5,869 nucleotides of DNA from contig CAYVLI010000110.1 in the NCBI GenBank assembly GCA_964452105.1, forward strand, positions 1 to 5,869, read 5' to 3'. The notes beneath the pieces were generated by a model. It did not search any database and was not told the origin of the DNA. It saw only the letters and a list, made by a program, of their open reading frames with translations. Both the position numbers and the translations under genes were made by a program. Shown here in pieces: positions 1 through 5,623 of the stretch (position 1 is its first letter; every line of letters begins with the position of its first letter). The stretch is from CAYVLI01 sp964452105 [NCBI: uncultured Nitrospinota bacterium]. GTDB taxonomy: Bacteria > JAUXIQ01.

Positions 1-71
1 GATTGGAAAATCCAGAAACCGGCCACAAAAGCCAGGGCCGATATTACTATGTTTGATACCAATCCTTTCAT
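1..71 (-). CDS. Possible 5' end of a membrane-anchored T2SS gene (partial)
   Basis: An ATG at 71-69 opens a frame of 23 codons that runs off the left edge. It begins MKGLVSN and continues with the hydrophobic stretch IVISALAFVAGFWIF, which looks like a signal anchor or signal peptide right at the N-terminus. An in-frame TGA four codons upstream makes this ATG the only good start in the frame. No convincing Shine-Dalgarno site sits at normal distance: the nearest purine run, AAAGAGG, ends 17 bases upstream. The ATG also overlaps, as ATGA, the stop of a six-codon frame that starts at 88. It lies 82 bases after gspM in the same direction. In T2SS operons the gene after gspM is commonly gspN, gspC or gspD, and all three start with a membrane or export segment. 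That placement is inference; too little protein is visible to choose. It could also be a chance open frame. Confidence 0.42.
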   Translation of the reverse strand, partial: MKGLVSNIVISALAFVAGFWIFQ

Positions 72-153
72 AGTCTGCGATCAATCATCCTCTTTAAATA
101 CCCGATACAATACTTATCGTTATTTCAGCATCAATAATTAAGCTGATATCTTT

Positions 154-714
154 TTAAAGAGTCTCAGGGTTCCTGATGAGGCCGGTTACCTGCAGCGTTG
201 CGGTTATCTTCTTGGGATTTATCTTATGGTCCGCCCTTATGGTCATCTCCTTGATGGCCAGGTAGCGGGTTGAATTCTCAATCTCAAACAGTAGCTGGGT
301 AACCTTGCTGACCGTGCTTTTAACGTGTATTTCCACCGGAATCTCCATGTAGTGGTCTCTCACCAGAGGGTCGAGAATCCGTTCGCTGGTTATGTTTACC
401 TGGGCCTTTGCGGCGGCGGATTTAAGAATTTTCTGAAGCTCAGCGGCGGCCAGCGGCGGTTTGCCCCCGCTCAGCAGTTTTGCTTCCATGCTGGACAACC
501 GGTTTTTCAACCTGTCCCGCTCCATTTCAAGGTCCTGGCGCTGGCCCAGCACGCGCCGATATTTTCCCAGGAGAAGCGTCTTGGCCTCCAGTTGACTCCC
601 TACCCTTCTCTGTCCCTCGACCATGGGCTCCACGGCAAACAGGTAGAGGAACAGGACGGCTACCACAGCTATCCCGATCCTGACTACCATCTTTTCTCTG
701 CCAGTCAAGCGCAA
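154..714 (-). CDS. gspM: Type II secretion inner-membrane protein GspM (PilO-like)
   Basis: A bitopic inner-membrane assembly protein of 186 residues. A short basic cytoplasmic N-terminus is followed by one membrane segment (about residues 11-28, VRIGIAVVAVLFLYLFAV). A charged heptad-like region follows (about 31-80), then a small periplasmic ferredoxin-like domain (about 88-180) ending in FEIENSTRYLAIKEMTIRAD and LQVTGLIR. This is the layout of the GspM/PilO family, which pairs with GspL/PilN and links the secretion ATPase to the pseudopilus. The start is TTG at 714-712, because AAGGAG lies seven bases upstream; the next ATG (690-688) would cut into the basic N-terminus and has no comparable site. 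The gene follows gspL after 84 bases, and a weak hairpin overlaps its ribosome binding site. The family is clear from architecture and position. Sequence conservation in GspM is low, so PilO would be an equally fair structural name. Confidence 0.88.
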   Translation of the reverse strand: MRLTGREKMVVRIGIAVVAVLFLYLFAVEPMVEGQRRVGSQLEAKTLLLGKYRRVLGQRQDLEMERDRLKNRLSSMEAKLLSGGKPPLAAAELQKILKSAAAKAQVNITSERILDPLVRDHYMEIPVEIHVKSTVSKVTQLLFEIENSTRYLAIKEMTIRADHKINPKKITATLQVTGLIRNPETL

Positions 715-721
715 GGGATTA

Positions 722-727
722 CTCCTT
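722..727 (-). promoter_or_regulatory. Ribosome binding site of gspM, fixing a TTG start
   Basis: AAGGAG on the minus strand, with seven bases before the TTG at 714-712. It decides in favour of TTG over the downstream ATG at 690. Its first three bases also form the 3' arm of a small AT-rich inverted repeat at 725-741 (CTTTTT, loop GCCTG, AAAAAG), so part of the site could be paired in the mRNA. Confidence 0.7.
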
Positions 728-741
728 TTTCAGGCAAAAAG
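725..741 (-). repeat. Inverted repeat overlapping the gspM ribosome binding site
   Basis: On the minus strand this reads CTTTTT, then GCCTG, then AAAAAG: a perfect 6-base stem with a 5-base loop. It is nearly all A-U pairs, so it should be weak. It covers half of the gspM Shine-Dalgarno site and could lower its translation slightly. No run of T follows it, so it is not a terminator. Confidence 0.4.
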
Positions 742-798
742 CAGCAGTTTGTTTGAGGCCCCTGTCTCTCTCTGCTAATACACGTCGCATCGCTCCCG

Positions 799-2199
799 CT
801 ACCTCTCCACGTCAACCCTGATCTTGAATTCCTCGCCCCATGGCCGCTTCACTATGGGCGCTATGAACTGAGCGTTTACCAAATAGTCCGAATTTTCGAG
901 AATGGGAATCAGACCCGACGCCGATTCCGCATAGCCGCTTATGTCAAACTTTCCGTTTTCGTATATCATCACCGACAGCCAACTGGTAGGCGGCATTAAT
1001 ACTGTCATCTCTCTAAGGAGGTCCAGCTTCCGGGCCTCCTTGAACCTGAGCTCATCGAAAACGGCGAGCTTGTTACTGTAATCTTCCACCTGGGACTTCA
1101 GTTCTTCCACCTGAGAGACCTGCTCCCTGAGAGACTCCACCTCACGACTAATCTCCTTCAGCCGCTCCCGCTCATTGTAAGCCCTGCCGATCAGGAACCC
1201 CAGGATGATGAAGCCCACGATCAGGAACACCTTAAGGGGAGTTACGGGATTCCTCCTCTTTTTCTCCTTCTTGAGGCCCTCGGGAAACAGGTTCATCAAT
1301 TTTTCTTCATCCTCCGCAGCCTGAGCAAGCCCCCTGGCCATCATAAGGCTAAACGTATCGTCAGCGCCCCCCTCTGTCGCTCTGGCTTCAACGGCGTCGT
1401 CTGCGAAGAACACTTTCATTCCCAGGGATTCCTCCAGGCCCTCCGCTGCATCGCGCCCTTCTTCCTCTGCGGCAACCGCAATAAAGGAACCCTCCCCCGC
1501 CATGCTGTCTTTCATGAGCCTTCCTGCCGCCTGGAGTTCCCTGCTAATCAGCTTATCGAGCGGAGTTTCGCCTTCTCTGGGAATGCTTCTGTAGTATTTC
1601 AACAATCCCCTTTCCACCAGGCAGAAGTCCACCGATTCCGGCTGAATCTTGACGAATATGAAAGCCCTGTCACGCGCCGACTCTCGCTCTATCCAGTAAT
1701 TGATGTATCCCTCCATATCCAGACAGATTAACGAGGGCTTCAGACCCGATTCCTCCAGCAGAGTTAAATACCCTCCCAGGGTGGTATTATCCACCGCGGC
1801 TATGGCGGCCTCCATAACTCCGGCGCCGCCGACGCTCCGGGTCCGGTATCCGTAATGGACGTCTTCCAGTGGGATGGGTATCTGCTTTTCTATCTCGAAC
1901 CTGAGCACGCCCTCTGCGTCTTCGTGGGAAACCTGAGGGAATCGAACATACGAGGTAACGGCCGCCTGGGCGGGAATGGACAAAATAACCGTTTCGGCGT
2001 CAACCTGGTTTTGAAGGAGGAAGGTGCTTATAAGTTCACTGTAGCTGCTATCTTCCAACCAGGGTAACTTTTTGTCCCCTGCCAGGGGGACGCAGTGATA
2101 GGCCTGCAGCTTGTATTTGCCGTACTCACGCTGTAAATATGAGAGCTTGATCGCTTCCCGGCCCGCCTCGACTACCAGCGTGTTCTTAGGTTTGCCCAA
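799..2199 (-). CDS. gspL: Type II secretion inner-membrane protein GspL (PilM-PilN-like)
   Basis: GspL joins the cytoplasmic ATPase GspE to the inner-membrane platform and partners GspM. The 466 residues fall into a large cytoplasmic actin-like PilM-type domain (about 5-295, starting NTLVVEAGREAIKL), one membrane segment (about 321-338, PLKVFLIVGFIILGFLIG), and a charged coiled coil (about 341-380). A small periplasmic PilN-type domain (about 385-466) carries LMPPTSWLSV and ends FKIRVDVER. At the junction, MNLFPEGLKKEKKRR (302-316) resembles the N-terminal NLLP-type motif of free PilN proteins. This fits the accepted view of GspL as a PilM-PilN fusion. The start is TTG at 2199-2197, with AAAGGGAG five bases upstream; no ATG lies near. 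The gene is separated from gspK by 187 bases that contain a promoter-like sequence, and gspM follows 84 bases downstream. Length is normal to slightly long for GspL. Confidence 0.93.
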   Translation of the reverse strand: MGKPKNTLVVEAGREAIKLSYLQREYGKYKLQAYHCVPLAGDKKLPWLEDSSYSELISTFLLQNQVDAETVILSIPAQAAVTSYVRFPQVSHEDAEGVLRFEIEKQIPIPLEDVHYGYRTRSVGGAGVMEAAIAAVDNTTLGGYLTLLEESGLKPSLICLDMEGYINYWIERESARDRAFIFVKIQPESVDFCLVERGLLKYYRSIPREGETPLDKLISRELQAAGRLMKDSMAGEGSFIAVAAEEEGRDAAEGLEESLGMKVFFADDAVEARATEGGADDTFSLMMARGLAQAAEDEEKLMNLFPEGLKKEKKRRNPVTPLKVFLIVGFIILGFLIGRAYNERERLKEISREVESLREQVSQVEELKSQVEDYSNKLAVFDELRFKEARKLDLLREMTVLMPPTSWLSVMIYENGKFDISGYAESASGLIPILENSDYLVNAQFIAPIVKRPWGEEFKIRVDVER

Positions 2200-2204
2200 A
2201 ACCG

Positions 2205-2212
2205 CTCCCTTT
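2205..2212 (-). promoter_or_regulatory. Ribosome binding site of gspL, fixing a TTG start
   Basis: AAAGGGAG on the minus strand ends five bases before the TTG at 2199-2197. Since no ATG or GTG is suitably placed, this site is the main support for the TTG start. Confidence 0.65.
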
Positions 2213-2258
2213 ATATTCGTCTTTAAACTCTCAAGTGAAATATAAACTATCGCAACTT

Positions 2259-2273
2259 ATCGGCCTGCCCGAT
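2259..2273 (-). repeat. Small hairpin in the gspL leader
   Basis: The minus strand reads ATCGG, GCAGG, CCGAT: a 5-base perfect stem with a 5-base loop, flanked by AAC and GTT that could pair beyond a small internal bulge. It falls in the predicted 5' untranslated leader of gspL, between the promoter and the ribosome binding site. No T-run follows, so it does not look like a terminator. It could be a leader structure or chance. Confidence 0.3.
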
Positions 2274-2297
2274 GGTTTCTATTCGAACGTTTTACCT

Positions 2298-2327
2298 ATT
2301 ATATTGATAAAAAACTGATTTTTGCAA
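2298..2327 (-). promoter_or_regulatory. Predicted sigma-70-type promoter for gspL-gspM
   Basis: In the gap between gspK and gspL the minus strand has TTGCAA (2327-2322) as a -35 box (four of six consensus bases), an 18-base AT-rich spacer, and TATAAT (2303-2298), a perfect -10 box. Transcription would start near 2291, leaving a leader of about 92 bases before gspL. The strength of the -10 match and its position in the only large intergenic gap of the operon support it. In AT-rich sequence such matches also occur by chance. There is no visible terminator after gspK, so gspL may also be read from upstream. Confidence 0.55.
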
Positions 2328-2387
2328 ACTTATGTGCCCCTGCATCGTAAATATGCGAGAAAGCCCTGCACTGCCTCATCGAAATCA

Positions 2388-3494
2388 TTAATTAGAAGAC
2401 TGCATATCTTTTCTTCTACGGTAATAGTCGTCGTCCCAGCGGAGGATTTTGACATTGCTCCTAAGGCCTCTCCCGGTTCTGAACACATCAGCCTGGATGA
2501 CCCTCTTGCCTTCGCCCGTTCCGGCGCTGCCGGTAGCTATAATCTTGAACCGCTCGGATCTGACCGTGGGCACGAAAGACCCCCTGGGGAATCTGCTGAG
2601 AAGTGGGGGGACCGAGTTATGCGGAAGCTGCGAGTTGAGGACTTCCATCCTCCCCTCATCGTAGCCCAGTGCGCTAAGCACTTCCATCGGTGCCGTATTG
2701 ATGTTAACCTTCCTTGAACCGCTCACGCAGAGGTAATTTATCAGGCCTTTGTAGCCCTCTTCATCCATGTCTTTGTCGGGGGTCCCGTAGAAAATTTCAG
2801 GAGTCACCCCTCTCACCGACAGTAACTCCTCTACCGTGCTGAACCTTTCGTCCCTGGCCGTATATGGCGGGTTGAGGCCCAGGTAATAGCTGTCTTCAGC
2901 GCCGTTGAGCCGGTGGAGGTCGTCCTTGTCCACCCAGTCCAGCATGGAATCTATTATTGTATCCCGCGTCTTTTTATCCTTTACTCCGGTCTGGAGCAAA
3001 AGCTCATCCAGGGCGGGTCGGTTGCGGAGCGCCCAGTTGATGTCGATCTTTGCCTCCAGGTCTTCTATGCGAAAGCTGAAGACACCCTCCCCCAGAGACG
3101 TTTCCTTCCCAGGGGTTTCCTCCTGCGCCTTCTCCATCTCCGTCGCCGTCGTACCCTCCTCCGCCTCCGGTTTAGACTTTGAGAACACCACGTTCCCTTC
3201 CCCATCCAGATTGTTATAATCGTAGTCAACCGTCAGCTCGGCCAGCGCCCTTTCCACCCCCGCCCGGGCCAGGTAATATGCCTGCGCATTTTCCTTATAA
3301 TTCCTGGTGATGTTGACCTCGGTGCGCATGGAATAGGCGAACTCGGTCACCATGGCCGTAAGGAGGGCCATTATCCACAGGACCAGCAGCAGTGCTATCC
3401 CGCGCTCGTTTCTATGTCCGGGGTAATCACGCTTGACTCTCATTGACGTCGAGCAATTGAATCGGCCGGACGCAGGCGATTTTCCGCCCCTCAT
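2388..3494 (-). CDS. gspK: Minor pseudopilin GspK (pseudopilus tip)
   Basis: GspK is the large, atypical minor pseudopilin that caps the pseudopilus with GspI and GspJ. The 368-residue precursor has a long 32-residue basic leader ending NERG, cut by prepilin peptidase before IALLLVLWIMALL. As is usual for GspK, mature position 5 is not glutamate (here Leu37). Family hallmarks follow: YYLARAGVERALAEL (71-85), GVFSFRIEDLEAKIDINW (136-153), NGAEDSYYLGLNPPY (197-211), FSTVEELLSVRGVTPE (218-233) and VNINTAPMEVLSALGY (263-278). Between about 105 and 133 there is an acidic, Glu/Thr/Lys-rich stretch that looks like an added loop and makes the protein somewhat longer than typical. The ATG at 3494 overlaps the gspJ stop as ATGA and has GGAGG nine bases upstream. 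An internal ATG at 3443 lacks a ribosome binding site and was not chosen. Confidence 0.95.
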   Translation of the reverse strand: MRGGKSPASGRFNCSTSMRVKRDYPGHRNERGIALLLVLWIMALLTAMVTEFAYSMRTEVNITRNYKENAQAYYLARAGVERALAELTVDYDYNNLDGEGNVVFSKSKPEAEEGTTATEMEKAQEETPGKETSLGEGVFSFRIEDLEAKIDINWALRNRPALDELLLQTGVKDKKTRDTIIDSMLDWVDKDDLHRLNGAEDSYYLGLNPPYTARDERFSTVEELLSVRGVTPEIFYGTPDKDMDEEGYKGLINYLCVSGSRKVNINTAPMEVLSALGYDEGRMEVLNSQLPHNSVPPLLSRFPRGSFVPTVRSERFKIIATGSAGTGEGKRVIQADVFRTGRGLRSNVKILRWDDDYYRRRKDMQSSN

Positions 3495-4165
3495 CTCCTT
3501 GAACCTCCGTGGAATGGCATCCCCCTCACAGCCGCGGCCGAGGTGCTCAAAACGCGCCTGGCAAAGAGTGGAACTACGAATGGGGGAAGCTCGATAATCT
3601 CACCCTTCTCGCCGACCAGGGTGAGGGTGATTTCCACCGCGCCGGGGAGTTTGCGCTGTTCCTTTGAATCCCATTGACTTACCCAGCCCTGCCTGCTCAC
3701 CCTTGTCTGGTAGTATCTAAAGGCTATCTTGTCAGCGCCATCGTAGAGGGTCGCTTTTGTCCCGCCCTCCACCTTTTCGTCAAAAGGATAGGTTTCTTCC
3801 AAAATCAGCCGCCCGTCTTCATCCACGTAATAGGAAACCCGGCGGGTTCCGTATCGGTTCGATTCGGGACGAAGGCCCCGGGTAGCCGTGTGGAAGGTCA
3901 GCTTATCCGAATCGCCCAGGAAACTGGTTACTTTTTTGCCATCCGCCTGAAACGCAGAGCGGATATCTTCCACTATCTGCTCCGTGGTGACCCTCAGGCG
4001 CTGATACTCGTCCACCCTATCGTGCCCCTTCTCCCAGGAGCGTATGCCCAGCCTCATTGCTCCCACAAGTATGCCCATTATCAGGGCCACGATAGTGAAA
4101 GCAATGAGCAGCTCCACAAGGGTAAACCCGCCGCTGCGAGTTTTATCTGGTCCTGATCCGACCAT
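3491..4165 (-). CDS. gspJ: Minor pseudopilin GspJ
   Basis: A minor pseudopilin that forms the tip complex with GspI and GspK. The 224-residue precursor has a short leader ending RSGG (residue 13), followed by FTLVELLIAFTIVALIMGIL. Phe is at mature position 1 and the conserved Glu at position 5 (Glu18). The rest of the hydrophobic helix runs to about residue 40. The periplasmic domain shows the GspJ pattern: RVTTEQIVEDIRSAF (58-72), a beta-rich part with RRVSYYVDEDGRLILEE (108-124), KIAFRYYQ (146-153), and GAVEITLTLVGEKGE (175-189) near the end. The C-terminal tail after about 203 is basic and glycine-rich and overlaps gspK only in its stop codon. The ATG directly abuts the TAA of gspI, with AAGGA three bases and GGAG eleven bases upstream. 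This arrangement suggests translation coupled to gspI. Confidence 0.94.
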   Translation of the reverse strand: MVGSGPDKTRSGGFTLVELLIAFTIVALIMGILVGAMRLGIRSWEKGHDRVDEYQRLRVTTEQIVEDIRSAFQADGKKVTSFLGDSDKLTFHTATRGLRPESNRYGTRRVSYYVDEDGRLILEETYPFDEKVEGGTKATLYDGADKIAFRYYQTRVSRQGWVSQWDSKEQRKLPGAVEITLTLVGEKGEIIELPPFVVPLFARRVLSTSAAAVRGMPFHGGSRR

Positions 4166-4606
4166 TTATCCTTTTTCTCCAGATATCAGGGATTCCTCAG
4201 CAGGCATGGTCCTCAGCGTGTTCAGCTCCACGTACTTCTCCTTCGCCCGGCCGGGCCATTTCACTCGCACCTTTAACCGGTAGGCCTTAACGCCTTCATA
4301 GCGTTCATCCTCTTCCTCATCAGCAAGCGCATAGGGAAGGGCTTCTGCTTCCCATGAGTACTGGGTCCCTTCTATTACCCCGCTTCCCGCCGCTTCTTCC
4401 GGCTTTTCGGTAAAAAACAGCTCTTCCATTTTCTGGCGTGCATAGAGAACGGCCAGGGTATAATCCCTGGACACCTTGAGGGAGCGAAGACCGCCGGCGA
4501 AGAGCTGCATTACGACCACCAGGCCTATGCTCAGGATGGCCATGGCCACTATCACCTCAAGCAAGGTGAATCCCTCTTTGCCGGATATAATATTCCTACT
4601 TTTCAA
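4166..4606 (-). CDS. gspI: Minor pseudopilin GspI
   Basis: A minor pseudopilin, the core of the GspI-J-K tip complex. The 146-residue precursor has a 12-residue leader ending GKEG, then FTLLEVIVAMAILSIGLVVV, with Phe at mature position 1 and Glu at position 5 (Glu17). Family features are LAVLYARQKMEEL (51-63), a beta region around GTQYSWEAEAL (80-90) and YRLKVRVKWPG (109-119). An acidic run, DEEEDERYEG (96-105), lies in a probable loop. The start is TTG at 4606-4604, inside the last codons of gspH (11-base overlap). GAGG lies ten bases upstream, slightly far, so the start is less certain than the gene; but the leader it gives is of normal length and no ATG lies close. The stop TAA abuts the gspJ ATG. 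Confidence 0.93.
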   Translation of the reverse strand: MKSRNIISGKEGFTLLEVIVAMAILSIGLVVVMQLFAGGLRSLKVSRDYTLAVLYARQKMEELFFTEKPEEAAGSGVIEGTQYSWEAEALPYALADEEEDERYEGVKAYRLKVRVKWPGRAKEKYVELNTLRTMPAEESLISGEKG

Positions 4607-5150
4607 CAGCCAAAATCCTCACCTTGCCGGTGATTTCATCGACGGTCAGCCGGTAACTGACCTTCTTTCCCCTGAGTATAAAAGAGCCGCCGCTCGATCC
4701 CCCTTTGGGAAAGAAGCTGATTACCATTGGACCTTCTTCGGTTAATGAATTAGACGCCTTTTCCCTGTTCAGAGTCAAATCCGGTGGCAGTTTTCCCTTT
4801 CGCCGCAAGTACCCCGCGCTGGAGGCCTTCTCTTCGTCCACCTCCCCTTCACCATCGGTTCCGTTTTTCTCGGGGGAGAGGGTATATACGCCCTTCTCGG
4901 TATCTATAACGACTTCCTGTATCTCCCTGGTATGTACGGCCTGGCTTCTGGCATAGCGCAGGGTAGCCGCCAGCTCTCTCGCGGCAGCGCGGTAGCGGAT
5001 GCTGTCCAGGCTCCTCCTTAAATCCGGTGCTATTAGGGTTAAGGCCATGCCAAGGATGGCCAGCACAACGAGCAGCTCTATGAGGGTAAATCCTCCGGCG
5101 GGAGGGAGGGTAAGCAGACGTTGCTCTCTGCATCTCTTAAATCTGGACAT
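4596..5150 (-). CDS. gspH: Minor pseudopilin GspH (GspH/FimT family)
   Basis: A minor pseudopilin thought to bridge the tip complex and the GspG filament. From the ATG at 5150 the precursor has 184 residues. The leader is 20 residues and ends PPAGG, followed by FTLIELLVVLAILGMALTLI with Phe at mature position 1 and Glu at position 5 (Glu25). GspH/FimT marks include LAATLRYARSQAV (60-71) in the helix and the C-terminal ISFFPKGGSSGGSFILR (144-160) with YRLTVDEITGKVRIL. A Gly/Asp/Glu-rich loop lies at about 94-110. The frame is also open upstream to a GTG at 5237, which would overlap gspG by 35 bases, but that GTG has no ribosome binding site and would give an unusually long leader. The ATG has GAAAGAGG seven bases upstream. 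Its last codons overlap gspI. Confidence 0.92.
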   Translation of the reverse strand: MSRFKRCREQRLLTLPPAGGFTLIELLVVLAILGMALTLIAPDLRRSLDSIRYRAAARELAATLRYARSQAVHTREIQEVVIDTEKGVYTLSPEKNGTDGEGEVDEEKASSAGYLRRKGKLPPDLTLNREKASNSLTEEGPMVISFFPKGGSSGGSFILRGKKVSYRLTVDEITGKVRILAVEK

Positions 5151-5157
5151 GGAAGGG

Positions 5158-5165
5158 CCTCTTTC
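5158..5165 (-). promoter_or_regulatory. Ribosome binding site of gspH, deciding the start
   Basis: GAAAGAGG on the minus strand ends seven bases before the ATG at 5150-5148. The alternative upstream GTG at 5237 has no such site, so this favours the shorter GspH with a 20-residue leader. Confidence 0.55.
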
Positions 5166-5183
5166 ACGGTCCCCTTTAACCCC

Positions 5184-5199
5184 GAACCGATTCCGGTTC
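5184..5199 (-). repeat. Hairpin just after the gspG stop codon
   Basis: The minus strand reads GAACCG, GAAT, CGGTTC: a perfect 6-base GC-rich stem with a 4-base loop, starting three bases after the gspG TAG (5205-5203). No T-run follows, so it is not a standard intrinsic terminator. Its place at the 3' end of the major pseudopilin gene would suit an mRNA-stabilising element, which is inference. Confidence 0.5.
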
Positions 5200-5202
5200 C
5201 GC

Positions 5203-5601
5203 CTATTCCCAGCTCTTGATGGGCTCTCCGCTTCCACCTTTCGAGCTGAGATGATAATCCTTGCCGCTTCCTATCACGTCGTACTGATACTCTTCGCCCC
5301 AGGGGTCAAGAGGGATTTTTTCTTTTCTCAGGTAGGGTCCGTCCCATTTTTCGTTAGAAGAGTGTATCAGCTCCTCCAGCCTGTCGGGGTACTTGCCCAC
5401 GTCCAGGCGGTAGCTGTCCAGCGCCGTCCCCAGCATCTCTATCTGGGCGCGGGCTGTTCCTCTCTTGGACTTCTCCACTTTACCGAAGAGCCGCGGCGCC
5501 ACAAGAGAAGCCAGCAAGCCGATGATAACCATCACGACCAGAAGCTCGATGAGGGTGATACCCCTTTGCCTCGATCGTGATTTCCTCTCATCAATGCACA
5601 T
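5203..5601 (-). CDS. gspG: Major pseudopilin GspG
   Basis: GspG is the main subunit of the pseudopilus, a periplasmic filament assembled from the inner membrane that drives substrate export through the secretin. The 132-residue precursor has a 14-residue basic leader ending RQRG, then ITLIELLVVMVIIGLLASLV. The conserved Glu is at mature position 5 (Glu19), but position 1 is Ile where GspG usually has Phe. The globular part shows LDSYRLDVGKYPDRLEEL (61-78), GPYLRKEKIPLDPWGEEYQY (88-107) and a final IKSWE, the normal GspG landmarks. The C-terminal loop that usually reads like GADG or GPDG followed by an Asp-rich stretch is reduced to SSKGGSGEP (119-127) with no aspartate. The calcium site known in this family therefore seems absent. 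The ATG has GGAGGTG seven bases upstream, the strongest ribosome binding site in the window. Hairpins lie on both sides of the gene. Confidence 0.96.
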   Translation of the reverse strand: MCIDERKSRSRQRGITLIELLVVMVIIGLLASLVAPRLFGKVEKSKRGTARAQIEMLGTALDSYRLDVGKYPDRLEELIHSSNEKWDGPYLRKEKIPLDPWGEEYQYDVIGSGKDYHLSSKGGSGEPIKSWE

Positions 5602-5608
5602 ATCCTAA

Positions 5609-5615
5609 CACCTCC
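5609..5615 (-). promoter_or_regulatory. Strong ribosome binding site of gspG
   Basis: GGAGGTG on the minus strand, seven bases before the ATG at 5601-5599. This near-perfect anti-16S match is stronger than those of the neighbouring minor pseudopilin genes, in keeping with high demand for the major pseudopilin. Confidence 0.75.
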
Positions 5616-5623
5616 GGATCAAG

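Noticed and set aside
95-153. Promoter or terminator after gspM
   Set aside because: The best pair (TTGATG, 16 bases, TATTGT) is weak, and the TCAGC/GCTGA repeat has a long 12-base loop with no T-run.
325-756. Plus-strand open frame of 143 codons opposite gspM
   Set aside because: Antisense to a recognisable GspM, with composition expected from a complementary reading; no independent support.
2328-2387. Terminator after gspK
   Set aside because: Only short repeats (GCAT/ATGC and a CCCTGCA direct repeat) are visible, with no stable stem plus T-run.
5151-5237. Longer gspH from GTG at 5237
   Set aside because: No ribosome binding site, a 35-base overlap with gspG and an overly long 49-residue leader. 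The ATG at 5150 is better placed.
4050-5570. Recurring similar DNA segments at the start of gspG, gspH, gspI and gspJ
   Set aside because: They encode the shared prepilin N-terminal motif (G, F/I, T, L, x, E) and reflect protein-level homology, not a mobile or regulatory repeat.
4999-5580. A 193-codon open frame on the plus strand, antisense to gspG and gspH
   Set aside because: It lies wholly opposite two clearly recognised genes, its translation resembles no family I know, and it has no supporting context. It is an antisense shadow.
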